Origin: Leisingera daeponensis DSM 23529
Lineage (GTDB): Bacteria > Pseudomonadota > Alphaproteobacteria > Rhodobacterales > Rhodobacteraceae
NCBI RefSeq assembly: GCF_000473145.1
Contig: NZ_KI421500.1
Coordinates: 3,735,583 to 3,799,582 of the forward strand
Direction of reading: 5' to 3'
DNA length: 64,000 bases
The first letter of the stretch is position 1. Every line of letters begins with the position of its first letter. The translations under genes were made by a program, and so were the position numbers. Below the pieces are notes generated by a model, which was not told the origin of the DNA, searched no databases, and was given only the letters and a program-made list of their open reading frames with translations. This document shows, in pieces, positions 33,668 to 42,973 of this stretch.

Positions 33668-34270
33668 ATGCCCATGAACATCCTTATCGCCGGTGCAACC
33701 GGAAAAACCGGCCGGATTCTGACTCAAGACCTGCTGGATCGAGGCCATAGCCTGACCGCGCTTGTGCGGGAAAGTTCGGACACCAGCAGCCTGCCAGAAG
33801 GCACCAAGTTGAGGCATGGCGATTTGACCGACCTGCAACCGGGGGTGTGCGACGGCGCGGATGTGGTGATTTTTGCCGCAGGCTCCGGCGGCTCGACCGG
33901 GCCGGAAATGACGGAGAAGGTGGATCGCGACGGCGCGATGCGGCTGATCGATCTTGCAAAGGACGCCGGTGTCGGCCGCTTCGTCATGCTCAGTTCCATC
34001 GGCGCGGACCAGTCCGATCCGTCGGGTGATCTAGCGCATTACCTGAAAGCCAAGCACGCCGCCGATGAACACCTCAAAAGCTCCGGTCTGACCTACGCGA
34101 TCTTGCGGCCCGTATCGCTGACAGACAGCGGCCGCAGTGCCGATGTCATCCTTGGCGGCCATGTCGACAAGTCTGCAAAGGCAAGCCGCGCCGATGTGGC
34201 AGCAGTGCTGGCAGAAGCCGCCACAACCGGCGGGCTGGACGGTCAGGCGCTCGACATGCAGTCGGCCTGA
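33668..34270 (+). CDS. NAD(P)H-binding atypical short-chain oxidoreductase
   Basis: 200 residues from the ATG at 33668 (AAAGGA site); a second ATG at 33674 is possible. The cofactor loop is GATGKTGRILTQDL; then LRHGDLTD, VIFAAGSGG, MLSSIGAD, YLKAKHAADEHL (Tyr-x-x-x-Lys) and LRPVSLTD. This is the NmrA-like/atypical SDR ('NAD(P)H-binding', SDR_a5) group, which reduces quinones, flavins or acts as a redox sensor. Last gene of the aldehyde dehydrogenase-GST operon; followed by a hairpin terminator. Confidence 0.85.
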   Translation: MPMNILIAGATGKTGRILTQDLLDRGHSLTALVRESSDTSSLPEGTKLRHGDLTDLQPGVCDGADVVIFAAGSGGSTGPEMTEKVDRDGAMRLIDLAKDAGVGRFVMLSSIGADQSDPSGDLAHYLKAKHAADEHLKSSGLTYAILRPVSLTDSGRSADVILGGHVDKSAKASRADVAAVLAEAATTGGLDGQALDMQSA

Positions 34271-34279
34271 GCAGCAGAT

Positions 34280-34308
34280 TGCCCCCGGCGGTGCCGTCGC
34301 TGGGGGCA
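34280..34308 (+). terminator. hairpin terminator after the oxidoreductase
   Basis: Arms 34280-34290 and 34298-34308 pair over 11 positions (one G-U) with a 7-base loop, 9 bases after the stop codon. There is no U-run, so termination may rely on other factors. Confidence 0.5.
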
Positions 34309-35280
34309 TCGCGCGTTCATTTGCAGAAGGCCCTTTTACCGCCCCAACGAGACCATTATCCGAGCATTCATTTTGGAAGCTGACCTGCATTGGTATGGCA
34401 ATCTATAAAGCTTTCCGGGTGATTTCGTTTCAGCTCTAACGTGAGAGTTGCTGTACTGGCGCCGCGTGCCAAACTGGAGCCCTGGATTAAAAAAAACGGG
34501 GTCTGTGATGCCCTTCGATCTGCTCGCACAGAAAGCCCGCTTTTCGCTTTGACTGCGGCTGAAGGCCTGCCTGACCGGTGGCCAAACATGGGCGGCGCCG
34601 GGTTGCCTGCCGCCCCCTTGGGCACCCACGATAGGCGCTCAGATACTCCGCGACGTGTCCCGCACATTTATGCCGAAGGGCAACTCCGGGCTTAGCTCTT
34701 GCCGCGGGAGCCGGGTTTGGCGTGAGAGATCACCTCGGGGCCTGCGCCCTCGTTCTGGCTCCAGCGGGTGCGGATGGTCGGCAGAAAGTCAGGTGCTCAG
34801 GCGGATTAACGCCGCGATGGGGCCGGAGCTTGCGTGCTGCCAGGCGGCAAAGCTGCGGCCTGCGGCACGTGAAACATGCGTCCAGGCGCAGGTTCCCGCG
34901 CCAATTTTCCGCAATTTTTTTAAGGGCCCCACGGGGTCCTGATTAATCCGCGCACTCAGGCCATTTTGCCGTCTGGACAGGGAGGTCAGCCCCGTTACGC
35001 CCTCTGACAGGGCATCTTTTGCCAAGTGACGTCACGTGCGTGAGCTGCCCGCGGCCTTGCGGGAAATCTAGAAAACCGACTTTCCGCGAGGCTGGCCCCG
35101 GAAACATCGAAACCCTGTAAGGCCGCAGAAGCATTAGATAATCCATTCCTGAAGGAATTGCTCCAAATGCGCCCCTGTCCGGCAGCAGGACGTAAAATTT
35201 CCGTCAAGCTCTGCAATAAGCAACAATTAAGATTCGCCGTCTAGCGTGCAGGCATCAACTTTTGCAGGAGCAGACACTCA
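34309..35280. other. long intergenic region, no gene recognised
   Basis: Nearly 1 kb without a believable gene on either strand; open frames are short and unsupported. It contains a perfect palindrome GTGACGTCAC (35026-35035) and a second one, ATTCCT-GA-AGGAAT (35145-35158), about 120 bases before the binding-protein gene, which may be operator sites. It could also be decayed sequence or house a non-coding RNA that I cannot recognise. Confidence 0.4.
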
Positions 35281-36057
35281 ATGAAGACCCGTTTTGCAGC
35301 CCTTCTCTGCGCAGCTGCAGCCCTCATGTCAGAACACGCCAGCGCCGCCGAGGTTGAAGTCCTCGTTGGCGATCTGCCGCCAATGGTCAACAAGGATGGC
35401 TCTGGCCGGGAGGCGGAGATCATCGCAACCACTCTGGAGCGTTGCGGCCACACTGCCAAATTCACCATCCAACCGTTCACGCGCCACTGGCAGTCGTTCG
35501 AGTCCGGAAAAGGGGACGCGGTCGCCACCGTGCCGGTTGGCATGCCGACCGCAGGCACGCAGACTGAACCCTACGTTTCCTATCAGAACGGCATCTCGTT
35601 CCTCAAGTCCTCGGGCGCGCAGGTAAGCACGCTTGGAGACCTGAACGGCATGAAGATTGTTGCCTTCGAAGGCGCCGCCAGCATCATTCCCGGGCTTTCC
35701 GACGCGACCGGCGGCTTCAAATCCTACCGCGAGATGGCCGATCAGGAAACACAGAGCAAGCTTCTGTACGGCAAGCGCGTGGATGGCATCGTCGGCGACG
35801 GCATGCTGTTTGCAGAATTCGCCCGCCATTTGCAGGAAGCCGGTGCCGCGTCGGGCGTGGATGCCAGCCAGCCGATCGAATTCCGTGCAATCTTTGAACC
35901 GACCCCCTACGGCATGAGTTTCCGCGACCCCGCCATGGCGGAGGCATTCAGCCGCTGTTTTGCCGAGCTTGAAGAAGAAGGCAAAATCGCTGAGATCAAT
36001 ACCCGTTGGACCGACAAATACCGCGACGCGCTGTCGGACAACTACATGTCCTACTGA
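35281..36057 (+). CDS. periplasmic solute-binding protein, amino-acid-type (PBPb)
   Basis: 258 residues, signal peptide MKTRFAALLCAAAALMSEHASAAE. The mature fold has VLVGDLPPMV, the hinge block YVSYQNGISFLKSSG, LNGMKIVAFEGAAS and, at the C-terminus, FSRCFAELEEEGKIAEINTRW, as in family 3 binding proteins. No transporter permease or ATPase adjoins; instead a chemoreceptor follows 174 bases downstream after a terminator. It may present a ligand to the receptor or serve a transporter located elsewhere. Confidence 0.82.
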   Translation: MKTRFAALLCAAAALMSEHASAAEVEVLVGDLPPMVNKDGSGREAEIIATTLERCGHTAKFTIQPFTRHWQSFESGKGDAVATVPVGMPTAGTQTEPYVSYQNGISFLKSSGAQVSTLGDLNGMKIVAFEGAASIIPGLSDATGGFKSYREMADQETQSKLLYGKRVDGIVGDGMLFAEFARHLQEAGAASGVDASQPIEFRAIFEPTPYGMSFRDPAMAEAFSRCFAELEEEGKIAEINTRWTDKYRDALSDNYMSY

Positions 36058-36160
36058 CCCCGGTTTAAACGCACAGCGCCAGAGGGCCGTGGCGATGCCG
36101 GCAGCGGGCAGCCTGTAAAAGCAGGCCGCGCCAAGCCAGTCCGCCACTGCCTGATACCGC

Positions 36161-36191
36161 CTTTGGCACCGGGCGAGGTCCGGTGCCAAAG
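36161..36191 (+). terminator. strong hairpin terminator between binding protein and chemoreceptor
   Basis: CTTTGGCACCGG (36161-36172) pairs perfectly with CCGGTGCCAAAG (36180-36191) around a 7-base loop. A perfect 12-bp stem; it is followed by ACAGC, not a U-run. It indicates the chemoreceptor may have its own promoter or be expressed at a lower level by read-through. Confidence 0.6.
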
Positions 36192-36231
36192 ACAGCACAA
36201 GATTGTGCTTAGCCTCTAAGCGGAGTGTCAA

Positions 36232-37992
36232 ATGAGACGCTTGAAGAAACAGATTTTTGCGATGTCCATCAAAAAGCGGCTTCTGCTGCCGATCATCGCA
36301 TGCATCTTCCTGTCAAACGCAGCCTACACAGTGTTCTGGGCGTCGAAACACTCCAGTGCGCTGCTTGAAGCTTTCGAGAGTGAAGTGAACTTGGCGCAAA
36401 CCTTCATGGCGCCTCCGGTGGCGGCTGCGGTTTGGGATTTCAACAGCGACGCAGCGCTTGGAGCGGTTCAAGGGGTGACAGAGATGCAGGATGCGCTGTT
36501 TGCCCAGGTTCTGGTGGATGGCGAACCGTTTGCGGAAATCTTTGTAGATGAAAGCCAGCGCGAAAACTGGACTGCCGCGGTCCCCGAACTGCTGGCGGCG
36601 GCCGATGGCACAACGAGCCTGCAGGCGGGCGCGCTTGCCTACGTTACCTTTCCGGTGCTGCACCCCGAAGGGGGACAAGTTGCGCAAATGGTGCTGGGTT
36701 TCAACAACGGCCGGGTGCAGGCAACGATCCAGCAGCTTTATCTGCAGTCGGCTGTCATCAGCCTTGCGGTCTGCCTGATCGTCGGCCTTATCGTTTTCTT
36801 CTCGGCGGCCTCGGTCACCAAACCGCTGCACCGGATCATCAATCGAATTACAGCGCTGCGGGAAGGTGATACCGTCAGCCCGGTGCCAGAGGAAGGCCGC
36901 CGCGACGAACTGGGCCACCTCGCCGGCGCTGTCGGCCAGTTCATCGAAGCGATGCAGGCCAATGCAGAGCTTGAAGAACAGTCGCGCCGCGCTGCGGAGG
37001 AGCAGGCGGGCGTGGTGCAGGAATTGGCTGCCGGTTTGAACAATCTGGCCAAAGGATTGCTGTCGCACCGCATCACCCGGGAGATGAGCGGCGAATACAC
37101 AACGCTTCGCGCGGACTTCAACCAGACGGCTGAATCGCTGGACGGGCTGATCGGGCGGGTGCTGCACACCATCAGCGAGATCGAAGAGCAAACCAATCGC
37201 ATGGCCCAAGGGTCCGACGACCTGTCGCGCCGCACCGAAACGCAGGCGGCGACCTTGGAGCAGACAGCTGCGGCCCTGGACCAGATCACCACCAATGTGC
37301 GCGACGCCACAGAGCAGACGGGCTCGGTCGAGCACACGGTATCGGACACCCGCGCGGAAGCCTTGCGCTGCGGCGAGATTGTCCAGCGGGCGGTCGAGGC
37401 GATGCGCGAAATTGACGCCTCAGCGGCCAAGATATCCGAAATCAACGGTGTTATCGAAGGTATCTCTTTCCAGACGAACCTGCTGGCGCTGAATGCCGGT
37501 GTCGAGGCGGCAAGAGCCGGTGAAGCGGGCCGCGGCTTTGCGGTTGTCGCGTCAGAAGTCCGCGCCCTCGCTCAGGCCTCCTCCAATTCCGCCAGCGAAA
37601 TCAAGGGTCTGATTGACGCCAGTTCGGAGAAGGTGAAGGTAGGCGTGGGACTGGTTGATGAAGCGGGCCAAGCAATTACCCTGATCATCGAGAAAATCCA
37701 GAGAGTGTCAGAACTGGCGGTTCAAATCGCGGTGTCCTCCCGTGACCAAGCTGCAACCATAAGCGAGATCAATTCGGGTGTGACTGAGCTTGATCGTGTG
37801 ACCCAGGAAAATGCCAGCATGGTGGAGCGATCCAGCGAACAAGGGCAGATGCTGAAGCGGGCTGCGGCAGAACTTGCGGAGCTCGTGGCAAGTTTCAAGC
37901 CGTCGCAGGAAACTTCTTCCGTCTCGCTGCAGAGCGCGGCAGCGGGGGCATGGGAGCCTCAGGCGTTAAAAGAAAGGCGCCTGGCAGGTTAA
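36232..37992 (+). CDS. methyl-accepting chemotaxis protein
   Basis: 586 residues. Membrane helix 1 (about 15-35), a periplasmic sensor of about 140 residues beginning MAPPVAAAVWDFNSDAA, helix 2 (about 175-195, SLAVCLIVGLIVFF), a HAMP domain, then the cytoplasmic signalling coiled coil with the conserved hairpin tip FQTNLLALNAGVEAARAGEA. It lacks a C-terminal CheR-docking pentapeptide that I can see (ends ...KERRLAG). GGAG lies 8 bases before the ATG. The preceding gene encodes a solute-binding protein, which might bind its sensor domain. Only MCP in the window; no che operon. Confidence 0.92.
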   Translation: MRRLKKQIFAMSIKKRLLLPIIACIFLSNAAYTVFWASKHSSALLEAFESEVNLAQTFMAPPVAAAVWDFNSDAALGAVQGVTEMQDALFAQVLVDGEPFAEIFVDESQRENWTAAVPELLAAADGTTSLQAGALAYVTFPVLHPEGGQVAQMVLGFNNGRVQATIQQLYLQSAVISLAVCLIVGLIVFFSAASVTKPLHRIINRITALREGDTVSPVPEEGRRDELGHLAGAVGQFIEAMQANAELEEQSRRAAEEQAGVVQELAAGLNNLAKGLLSHRITREMSGEYTTLRADFNQTAESLDGLIGRVLHTISEIEEQTNRMAQGSDDLSRRTETQAATLEQTAAALDQITTNVRDATEQTGSVEHTVSDTRAEALRCGEIVQRAVEAMREIDASAAKISEINGVIEGISFQTNLLALNAGVEAARAGEAGRGFAVVASEVRALAQASSNSASEIKGLIDASSEKVKVGVGLVDEAGQAITLIIEKIQRVSELAVQIAVSSRDQAATISEINSGVTELDRVTQENASMVERSSEQGQMLKRAAAELAELVASFKPSQETSSVSLQSAAAGAWEPQALKERRLAG

Positions 37993-38014
37993 ACCCGGCA
38001 GCTGAATTTAGAAT

Positions 38015-38036
38015 AGCGGGGCCGTTGTGCCCCGCT
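38015..38036 (+). terminator. hairpin terminator after the chemoreceptor
   Basis: AGCGGGGC (38015-38022) pairs with GCCCCGCT (38029-38036), 8 bp with a 6-base loop, followed by TGGCTGTCT. About 22 bases after the stop codon. Confidence 0.55.
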
Positions 38037-38223
38037 TGGCTGTCTGCGGTGCCGTGACATCCGGACAGTGACGTAAGCCACGATGTGCACGCGGCCCCGC
38101 AACGGCGCGTTATCTGGCTGATATGATGGGGGCAGGCTAAGCGCGGCCGCAGGCGCCCTGATGCCTGCTAACCGGCCCTACGTACTCTTCTGAGGGAGCG
38201 CCTCATCCGCTCCGGTTGTGTAA

Positions 38224-38255
38224 TCGCGGATGACCGCAGTGCAGGTCATCCGCGA
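38224..38255 (-). terminator. perfect hairpin downstream of the VOC gene
   Basis: TCGCGGATGACC (38224-38235) pairs with GGTCATCCGCGA (38244-38255), a perfect 12-bp stem with an 8-base loop, 22 bases beyond the stop of the minus-strand VOC gene. It is the likely terminator of the RsgA-VOC transcript. Confidence 0.6.
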
Positions 38256-38277
38256 ATAAGTTTCCTCCTCGCAGCCC

Positions 38278-39051
38278 CTAGGGGGAGCCAGTGTCGCCAC
38301 GGCTAAGCGCGGCTGGTGCCCCATCAGGTGCTATAAGAAAGTAATCGCATGCTTCTGCGTACGGCAGGGCAAAGCCCTCCGTCCAGGCTGCGCCAAGCGC
38401 CTTAGCGGCGTCCCGAGCACTGCGGGGTGACGTGACCCGGATATTCGGCACCCAGCCCTGCGGGGACCCGGCAAGCGTTTCAGCTGTATAGTGAACCGCG
38501 ACCAAGTCGCCACTAGGCCCGCAGACGGCGAGAGCAGTCTGCTCCGGCGGCTGAACCGCCGGGAGCTGCCATCCGCAAACCCGGGCATAAAAGGCTGCGG
38601 GGAATTCCGCGCCGTGTGAAAGGTAGACCTCCGGGCCAAACTGCAGGCGCGGTGCGGGAAATCCGTGCCGCGACAGCGAAATGCCGAACAAAGCGCCCAG
38701 CGGATCGCGTAACAGCGCATTGCGGCCGACGCCGGGAACCTCGAACGGAGGGCGGACGGTTTCCCCGCCAAGACGTTCGGCTAGCGCGGCAGCAGCATCT
38801 ACATCGCTGACTTCGGCATAAGGTATCCAGCCGCCCGACAGACCCGCCGGTGTTTCGGCAAGACCTGCCCCCGCTTCGCCGTCGGACAGGGCAAGGACAA
38901 AATCCCTTTCCCCGCCGCCCCAGGCAAAATCTGCGGCCCGCTCAACCTGGTAGCTCCAGCCTGCGACCTTCTGATAGAACGCCATTGCACCGTCCCGGTC
39001 ACTGGTGAACAGGTCATGCCAGACAATCTGGCCGGTTTTCGCTGTTTGCAT
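38278..39051 (-). CDS. VOC family protein (two glyoxalase-fold domains)
   Basis: 257 residues from the ATG at 39051 (GGAAG upstream); the longer frame to 39156 overlaps rsgA and is rejected. Two tandem vicinal-oxygen-chelate units: KTGQIVWHDLFTSDRDGAMAFYQ (first) and FGPEVYLSHGAEFPAAFYARV (second). In many such proteins the metal ligands are lost and the role is small-molecule binding; here at least His and Glu candidates (VWHDL, YLSHG) remain. Usually annotated as glyoxalase/bleomycin-resistance-like. It follows rsgA with a 4-base gap, so they are co-transcribed. Confidence 0.8.
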   Translation of the reverse strand: MQTAKTGQIVWHDLFTSDRDGAMAFYQKVAGWSYQVERAADFAWGGGERDFVLALSDGEAGAGLAETPAGLSGGWIPYAEVSDVDAAAALAERLGGETVRPPFEVPGVGRNALLRDPLGALFGISLSRHGFPAPRLQFGPEVYLSHGAEFPAAFYARVCGWQLPAVQPPEQTALAVCGPSGDLVAVHYTAETLAGSPQGWVPNIRVTSPRSARDAAKALGAAWTEGFALPYAEACDYFLIAPDGAPAALSRGDTGSP

Positions 39052-39055
39052 CGGC

Positions 39056-40135
39056 TCACTTCCTGTAATCTTTGATTTTCTTGACTTCGCGGACCATCTT
39101 GCCAAAGGCCTTGTCCCGCGACCTGCGTTCGGCAAGGCTGGCGGAGTTGAAGGCATCTTCGGCCATCAGCTTGCGCCAACGCTCCAGCTGTGACCTGTCA
39201 ATTACCTCCTGTTCGACAGCCTGCAACACGGCGCAGCCCGGTTCGGTTTCGTGCCGGCAGTCGTTGAAACGGCATCTGGCTGCCAATTCGCTGATCCCGG
39301 CAAACAGGCTGTTGATCCCGTCCGCAGCATCGGTCAGCTGCAATTCCCGCATCCCGGGCGTGTCGAGGATCAGGCAGCCATCCGGTGCTGAGTGGAGTTC
39401 GCGCCGTGTGGTCGTGTGCCGGCCTTTGGCGTCATCTTCGCGGATCGATTGCGTCTCGATCGACTGGCTGCCGAGCAGGGCATTCGTCAGCGTGGACTTT
39501 CCGACGCCGGAGGAGCCCAGAAACGCAACCGTCCTGCCGGGTTTGCACCAGGGCGCGAGCGCGGTTTTCGGCGCTGGGCCGCGCGCATCCAGTGCGACCA
39601 CTTCGGCCGCATCGGAAATGGCCCGGGCCGCATCGGCATAGCCGTGCGGGTCTTCTGCCAGATCCGTCTTGGTCAGCACGATGACCGGTGTGATCCGCGC
39701 TTCGAGTGCCAGCGCAAGGTAACGCTCCAGCCGGGCGATGTTGAAGTCCTGATTGCAGGATGTGACGATAAAGGCGGTGTCGATATTCGCCGCGATCAGC
39801 TGTTCTTGCCGGCCGGTGCCCGCCGCCCGCCGCCGGATAAGGCTGGAGCGCGCGAGGATCCTGCTGGATTGCGGCCGTGCGCTGTTCAGCATCAGCCAGT
39901 CGCCGACAGTCACGTCCTGCCGCGGTGGCAGTGCCGTGGCGAAATTGTCGCCAACTGCGTGCAACGCATTGCGATGCACGGCCACGATGCGGACGGGCGG
40001 TGCCGCTGCCATCTCATCAGCGCTGATTTGCTGCGAAAAAAACGGCTGCCAGCCCAACGCTTGCAGCGCCGTGACGCGCTTGGCCTGGCCGTCCAACGGG
40101 GTGGTTGAAAAAAACTGGGAATAGTCCCGTGTCAT
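39056..40135 (-). CDS. rsgA: ribosome small-subunit-dependent GTPase A
   Basis: 359 residues from the ATG at 40135 (an ATG at 40150 is also possible). Circularly permuted GTPase order: N-terminal OB-fold part, then the G4 motif TKTD, then Walker A GSSGVGKSTLTN, the G2-like region RHTTTRRELH, G3 DTPGMRELQ, and a zinc-finger end with CRFNDCRHETEPGC. This is the diagnostic layout of RsgA (YjeQ), which checks maturation of the 30S ribosomal subunit. The Cys-x4-Cys-x-His-x5-Cys set is complete. Confidence 0.92.
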   Translation of the reverse strand: MTRDYSQFFSTTPLDGQAKRVTALQALGWQPFFSQQISADEMAAAPPVRIVAVHRNALHAVGDNFATALPPRQDVTVGDWLMLNSARPQSSRILARSSLIRRRAAGTGRQEQLIAANIDTAFIVTSCNQDFNIARLERYLALALEARITPVIVLTKTDLAEDPHGYADAARAISDAAEVVALDARGPAPKTALAPWCKPGRTVAFLGSSGVGKSTLTNALLGSQSIETQSIREDDAKGRHTTTRRELHSAPDGCLILDTPGMRELQLTDAADGINSLFAGISELAARCRFNDCRHETEPGCAVLQAVEQEVIDRSQLERWRKLMAEDAFNSASLAERRSRDKAFGKMVREVKKIKDYRK

Positions 40136-40468
40136 TGGAGAAACTCTCATGTCTCGGCCACGAGCAGCGCCCGGGCCTGTCAGGTGTGGGAAAAAAGATG
40201 TGCAAAACAACAGGCCCGCAACTTCATCAGAAGCGCAGCTATTCGGTTGTCTGTTTTGCACCGGGAGGCTTATTGCCTCCCTTCCTCACCAGGACATAAA
40301 ATCTCCAATTTGTCTGACGCCAATATAGGGCGAAGGCCAGCGCGGCACAACCTCCTGCGGCTAATCGCGCCCGGGCGGTTTCACATCCCTCACCGGCACC
40401 GGGGACGCTTGATCCCGCGAACCCGCTGGGGCGCGCCTGATCGCATTGTCCCTAGCCCGGCAAGTGCA
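40136..40468. other. intergenic with a small hairpin
   Basis: Between rsgA and the end of the hybrid kinase gene, both on the minus strand. GGGAGGC (40263-40269) and GCCTCCC (40275-40281) form a 7-bp stem, probably a terminator for the kinase transcript. The remainder should include the rsgA promoter. No gene seen. Confidence 0.45.
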
Positions 40469-42967
40469 TCAGCCCGACGCAAGCAGATCGCGCATCATCC
40501 GTTCGGATACCGGCTTTGTCAGAGCTGCCAGCCGGGACACCCCCTTCAATGCGCTGGGGGTCCGGGTTGCCTCACGCGTTGACATAAGAACGAGGCGGCA
40601 TCCGGGGTGCAGGCTGTGCGCCATCTGCAACAGATCCCATCCGGACGCGCCGTCGTTCAGGTTGAGGTCGCTCAATACCAGATCCAGTTTGCGCTGCTGC
40701 TGGACCTGCACGGCGGCTTCGGCGAAGCTTGCGGCCCGAAGCGGGACATAGCCAAGCCGTTCCAGCGTGCTGGCTGCAGCGGCAAGGCTGGCCGGATCAT
40801 CATCAACCACAAGCGCTGTTCCCGGAGACAGCGAGCGTGCGCAAGGGTTGGCCTCTTCCGTCAGGGGAGGGAAAGCCATGGTCACGGTTGTACCCCGATG
40901 CGGCTGCTCTGTCCGTGAAGCGATAGTGAGATGTCCGCCGGACTGGTGAACAAAGCCATCGACCATGGACAGCCCAAGCCCGGTCCCGTTGCCGTCATTG
41001 CGGTTGGTGAAAAAGGGCTCTGTTGCGCGCCGCAGCACCTCGGGTGGCATACCGCAGCCATTGTCCTGGAGGGACACATGCGCAGCTCCGTCTTCTCCGG
41101 TGGCAACGGAAATGCGGATGGTGCCAGGTCCGCTGATTGCCTGACCGGCATTGACGCAAAGATTCAGAACAGCGCTTTCGAGCTGTCCCGGGTCAACCCG
41201 TGCGAAGACAGCGGCCAAGGGCCGTTCGAATTCCAGGGAGACAGTATCGGGCAGGGCGATTTCCAGAAGGTCAGCCATACCGTCAATCAGCATCCCGATA
41301 TCGGTCGCCTGCGGTTCCAGATGCTGTTTCCGCGCAAAGGCCAGCAGCCGTTCTGTCAGCGACACAGCCAGATCAACGGCCGACCTGATGCGGGCGCGAA
41401 AGTGCCGCGACTGGTCCGCGTCCGCGCTTTCCAGAAGGTGCAGGTTGCCGGAGATGCTCGACAGGATATTGCCGAAGTCATGTGCGACCTCACCGGTGAC
41501 CTTGCCCAGTGTCTCGACCCGGCGGATCTCCTCCAGCCGTTCTTCGATGCGCTTGCGTTCGGTGGTCTCCGACAGGAGCCAGACCGCGCCGCCGTCTGGC
41601 AGCGGCGAGTGGCGCAGTTCCAGCACGTGGCCGCCGGCATCGGCGTATTCCTCGAACCCGCCGCGTTCGCCCGCGCTGGCCTGCCGGATGAAAGGGGAGC
41701 GGTCGATCAGGGCCTGCATGCCCGCTGCGGGGCTGCTGTCCTCCCGCGGCAGGCGCAGGAGGGTGCGCAAGTTGTCGTTCTCCGCTTCGATCCGCCCGCT
41801 GGCGGACGTGATGGCGACGCCATCCTTGATGTTTCGGAAAACACGCGAAAACAGGGCGTTCTGGCGGCGGATTTCTCCGGTGCGGCGGTCGAGTTTGCGG
41901 GCATTGTCACGAAAAACCTGAAAGGCTGCGAACAGTTGGCCGATCTCATCCTCGCCGGCGCGGGCACGGGGCAGGTCGCTGCGGTGGTCGCCGGCGGCAA
42001 GTCTGCGCATGGCGTCGGCAACCCGGCGCAGGTTGCGGGCGACATAGCGCGAAACGTAAAGCGCAGAGGTCACCGCGACCAGAAGGCTGATCAGCGTCAG
42101 CGCAAAGAAGGAATTCTTGGCAATCCCGAGATTGTTTGAGGTTTCGGCACGGGCCTGGCTGAGGCGGGCCTCTGCCTGCGCGACCTTTTCCTCGGCATAA
42201 GCGGTGATCCGGCCGGTCTCTTGCCGGATGCGGAAGAGGGCGTTTTCTGCGTCAAGCTGTGCTGCGATTTCGCGGTGCTTGAGCACAAACAGGCTGCCGC
42301 TGCGGATCAGGGCCTGTTGAATTTCATCGAAGGCGGTGCGGTGGACGGGCAGCAGACGCGGCTCGATCTGGTCGCGGGCGGCAGTATAGAGGCGGGTGTG
42401 CTCACCAAGCTCGATCAGGGCATTGGCCCGCGCGGCCCCGATGGCGCTGGCCGTCAGCTGCTGCAACCCGGCCCAGATCTCCCGCTCGGCCAGCGGCAGC
42501 GATGTGTCGCCTGCCAGCCGCCGGACCCGCTGATTAAGCCGCAGCATGTCGCGGCCGATGGCGGTCAGATCGGCCTTGCGCGCGGTTTGCGGCACCAGCG
42601 CGGCGGTCAGATCGTCAATGGCCAGCCGCAACCGCGCAAGCGGCAGGTCAAGGGCCTGATCGCTTGCAGCGTGCGCTTCGATGCTGCGGAGGTGGTCGCG
42701 GACGTTTTGCGCCTCCTGTTCCAGCTGAAACGGCGGAAAGAGCGCGTAGAGAAAGGGCGCCGATGTTGCCAGGCCGGCCGCGCGGCGGGACAGGTCGAGC
42801 GCGTCGGAGACCTCCGTCAGCGTGTCCTGGTGCAGAACGTTCATCCACAGCTCGGTCCGGTTCAGCACCCGCATACCGATGAGGCTGACCAGCAGGATCA
42901 GCCCGAACAGCACCGCAATGGCGGCGGACAGGCGGAAACGGACGCTGAGGCGGGAGAGCGCGGGCAT
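40469..42967 (-). CDS. membrane hybrid sensor histidine kinase with receiver (TorS-like layout)
   Basis: 832 residues: membrane helix (about 14-33), a long helical periplasmic sensor (about 35-285, resembling the TorS sensor), second helix (about 292-312), HAMP, a PAS-like segment, HisKA with EVAHDFGNILSSISGN, HATPase with NGCGM and GTGLGLSMVDGF, and a C-terminal receiver with LVVDDDPAS and the phospho-acceptor in LVLSDLNLND. It should sense a periplasmic signal, possibly through a binding protein. It lies 6 bases after the OmpR-type regulator, and the pair diverges from phnD, so it probably responds to the PhnD ligand. Confidence 0.9.
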   Translation of the reverse strand: MPALSRLSVRFRLSAAIAVLFGLILLVSLIGMRVLNRTELWMNVLHQDTLTEVSDALDLSRRAAGLATSAPFLYALFPPFQLEQEAQNVRDHLRSIEAHAASDQALDLPLARLRLAIDDLTAALVPQTARKADLTAIGRDMLRLNQRVRRLAGDTSLPLAEREIWAGLQQLTASAIGAARANALIELGEHTRLYTAARDQIEPRLLPVHRTAFDEIQQALIRSGSLFVLKHREIAAQLDAENALFRIRQETGRITAYAEEKVAQAEARLSQARAETSNNLGIAKNSFFALTLISLLVAVTSALYVSRYVARNLRRVADAMRRLAAGDHRSDLPRARAGEDEIGQLFAAFQVFRDNARKLDRRTGEIRRQNALFSRVFRNIKDGVAITSASGRIEAENDNLRTLLRLPREDSSPAAGMQALIDRSPFIRQASAGERGGFEEYADAGGHVLELRHSPLPDGGAVWLLSETTERKRIEERLEEIRRVETLGKVTGEVAHDFGNILSSISGNLHLLESADADQSRHFRARIRSAVDLAVSLTERLLAFARKQHLEPQATDIGMLIDGMADLLEIALPDTVSLEFERPLAAVFARVDPGQLESAVLNLCVNAGQAISGPGTIRISVATGEDGAAHVSLQDNGCGMPPEVLRRATEPFFTNRNDGNGTGLGLSMVDGFVHQSGGHLTIASRTEQPHRGTTVTMAFPPLTEEANPCARSLSPGTALVVDDDPASLAAAASTLERLGYVPLRAASFAEAAVQVQQQRKLDLVLSDLNLNDGASGWDLLQMAHSLHPGCRLVLMSTREATRTPSALKGVSRLAALTKPVSERMMRDLLASG

Positions 42968-42973
42968 CCGGGA

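Noticed and set aside
36161..36191. Hairpins (20163, 36161, 38224) considered as one dispersed repeat family
   Set aside because: All have 12-bp perfect stems but unrelated arm sequences, so they are independent terminators, not a repeat family.
38053..38090. Possible third IS3-type end (CCGGACAGTGACGTAAGC)
   Set aside because: Matches the other two remnants at about three quarters of 30 positions but no OrfA start follows; too short to call.
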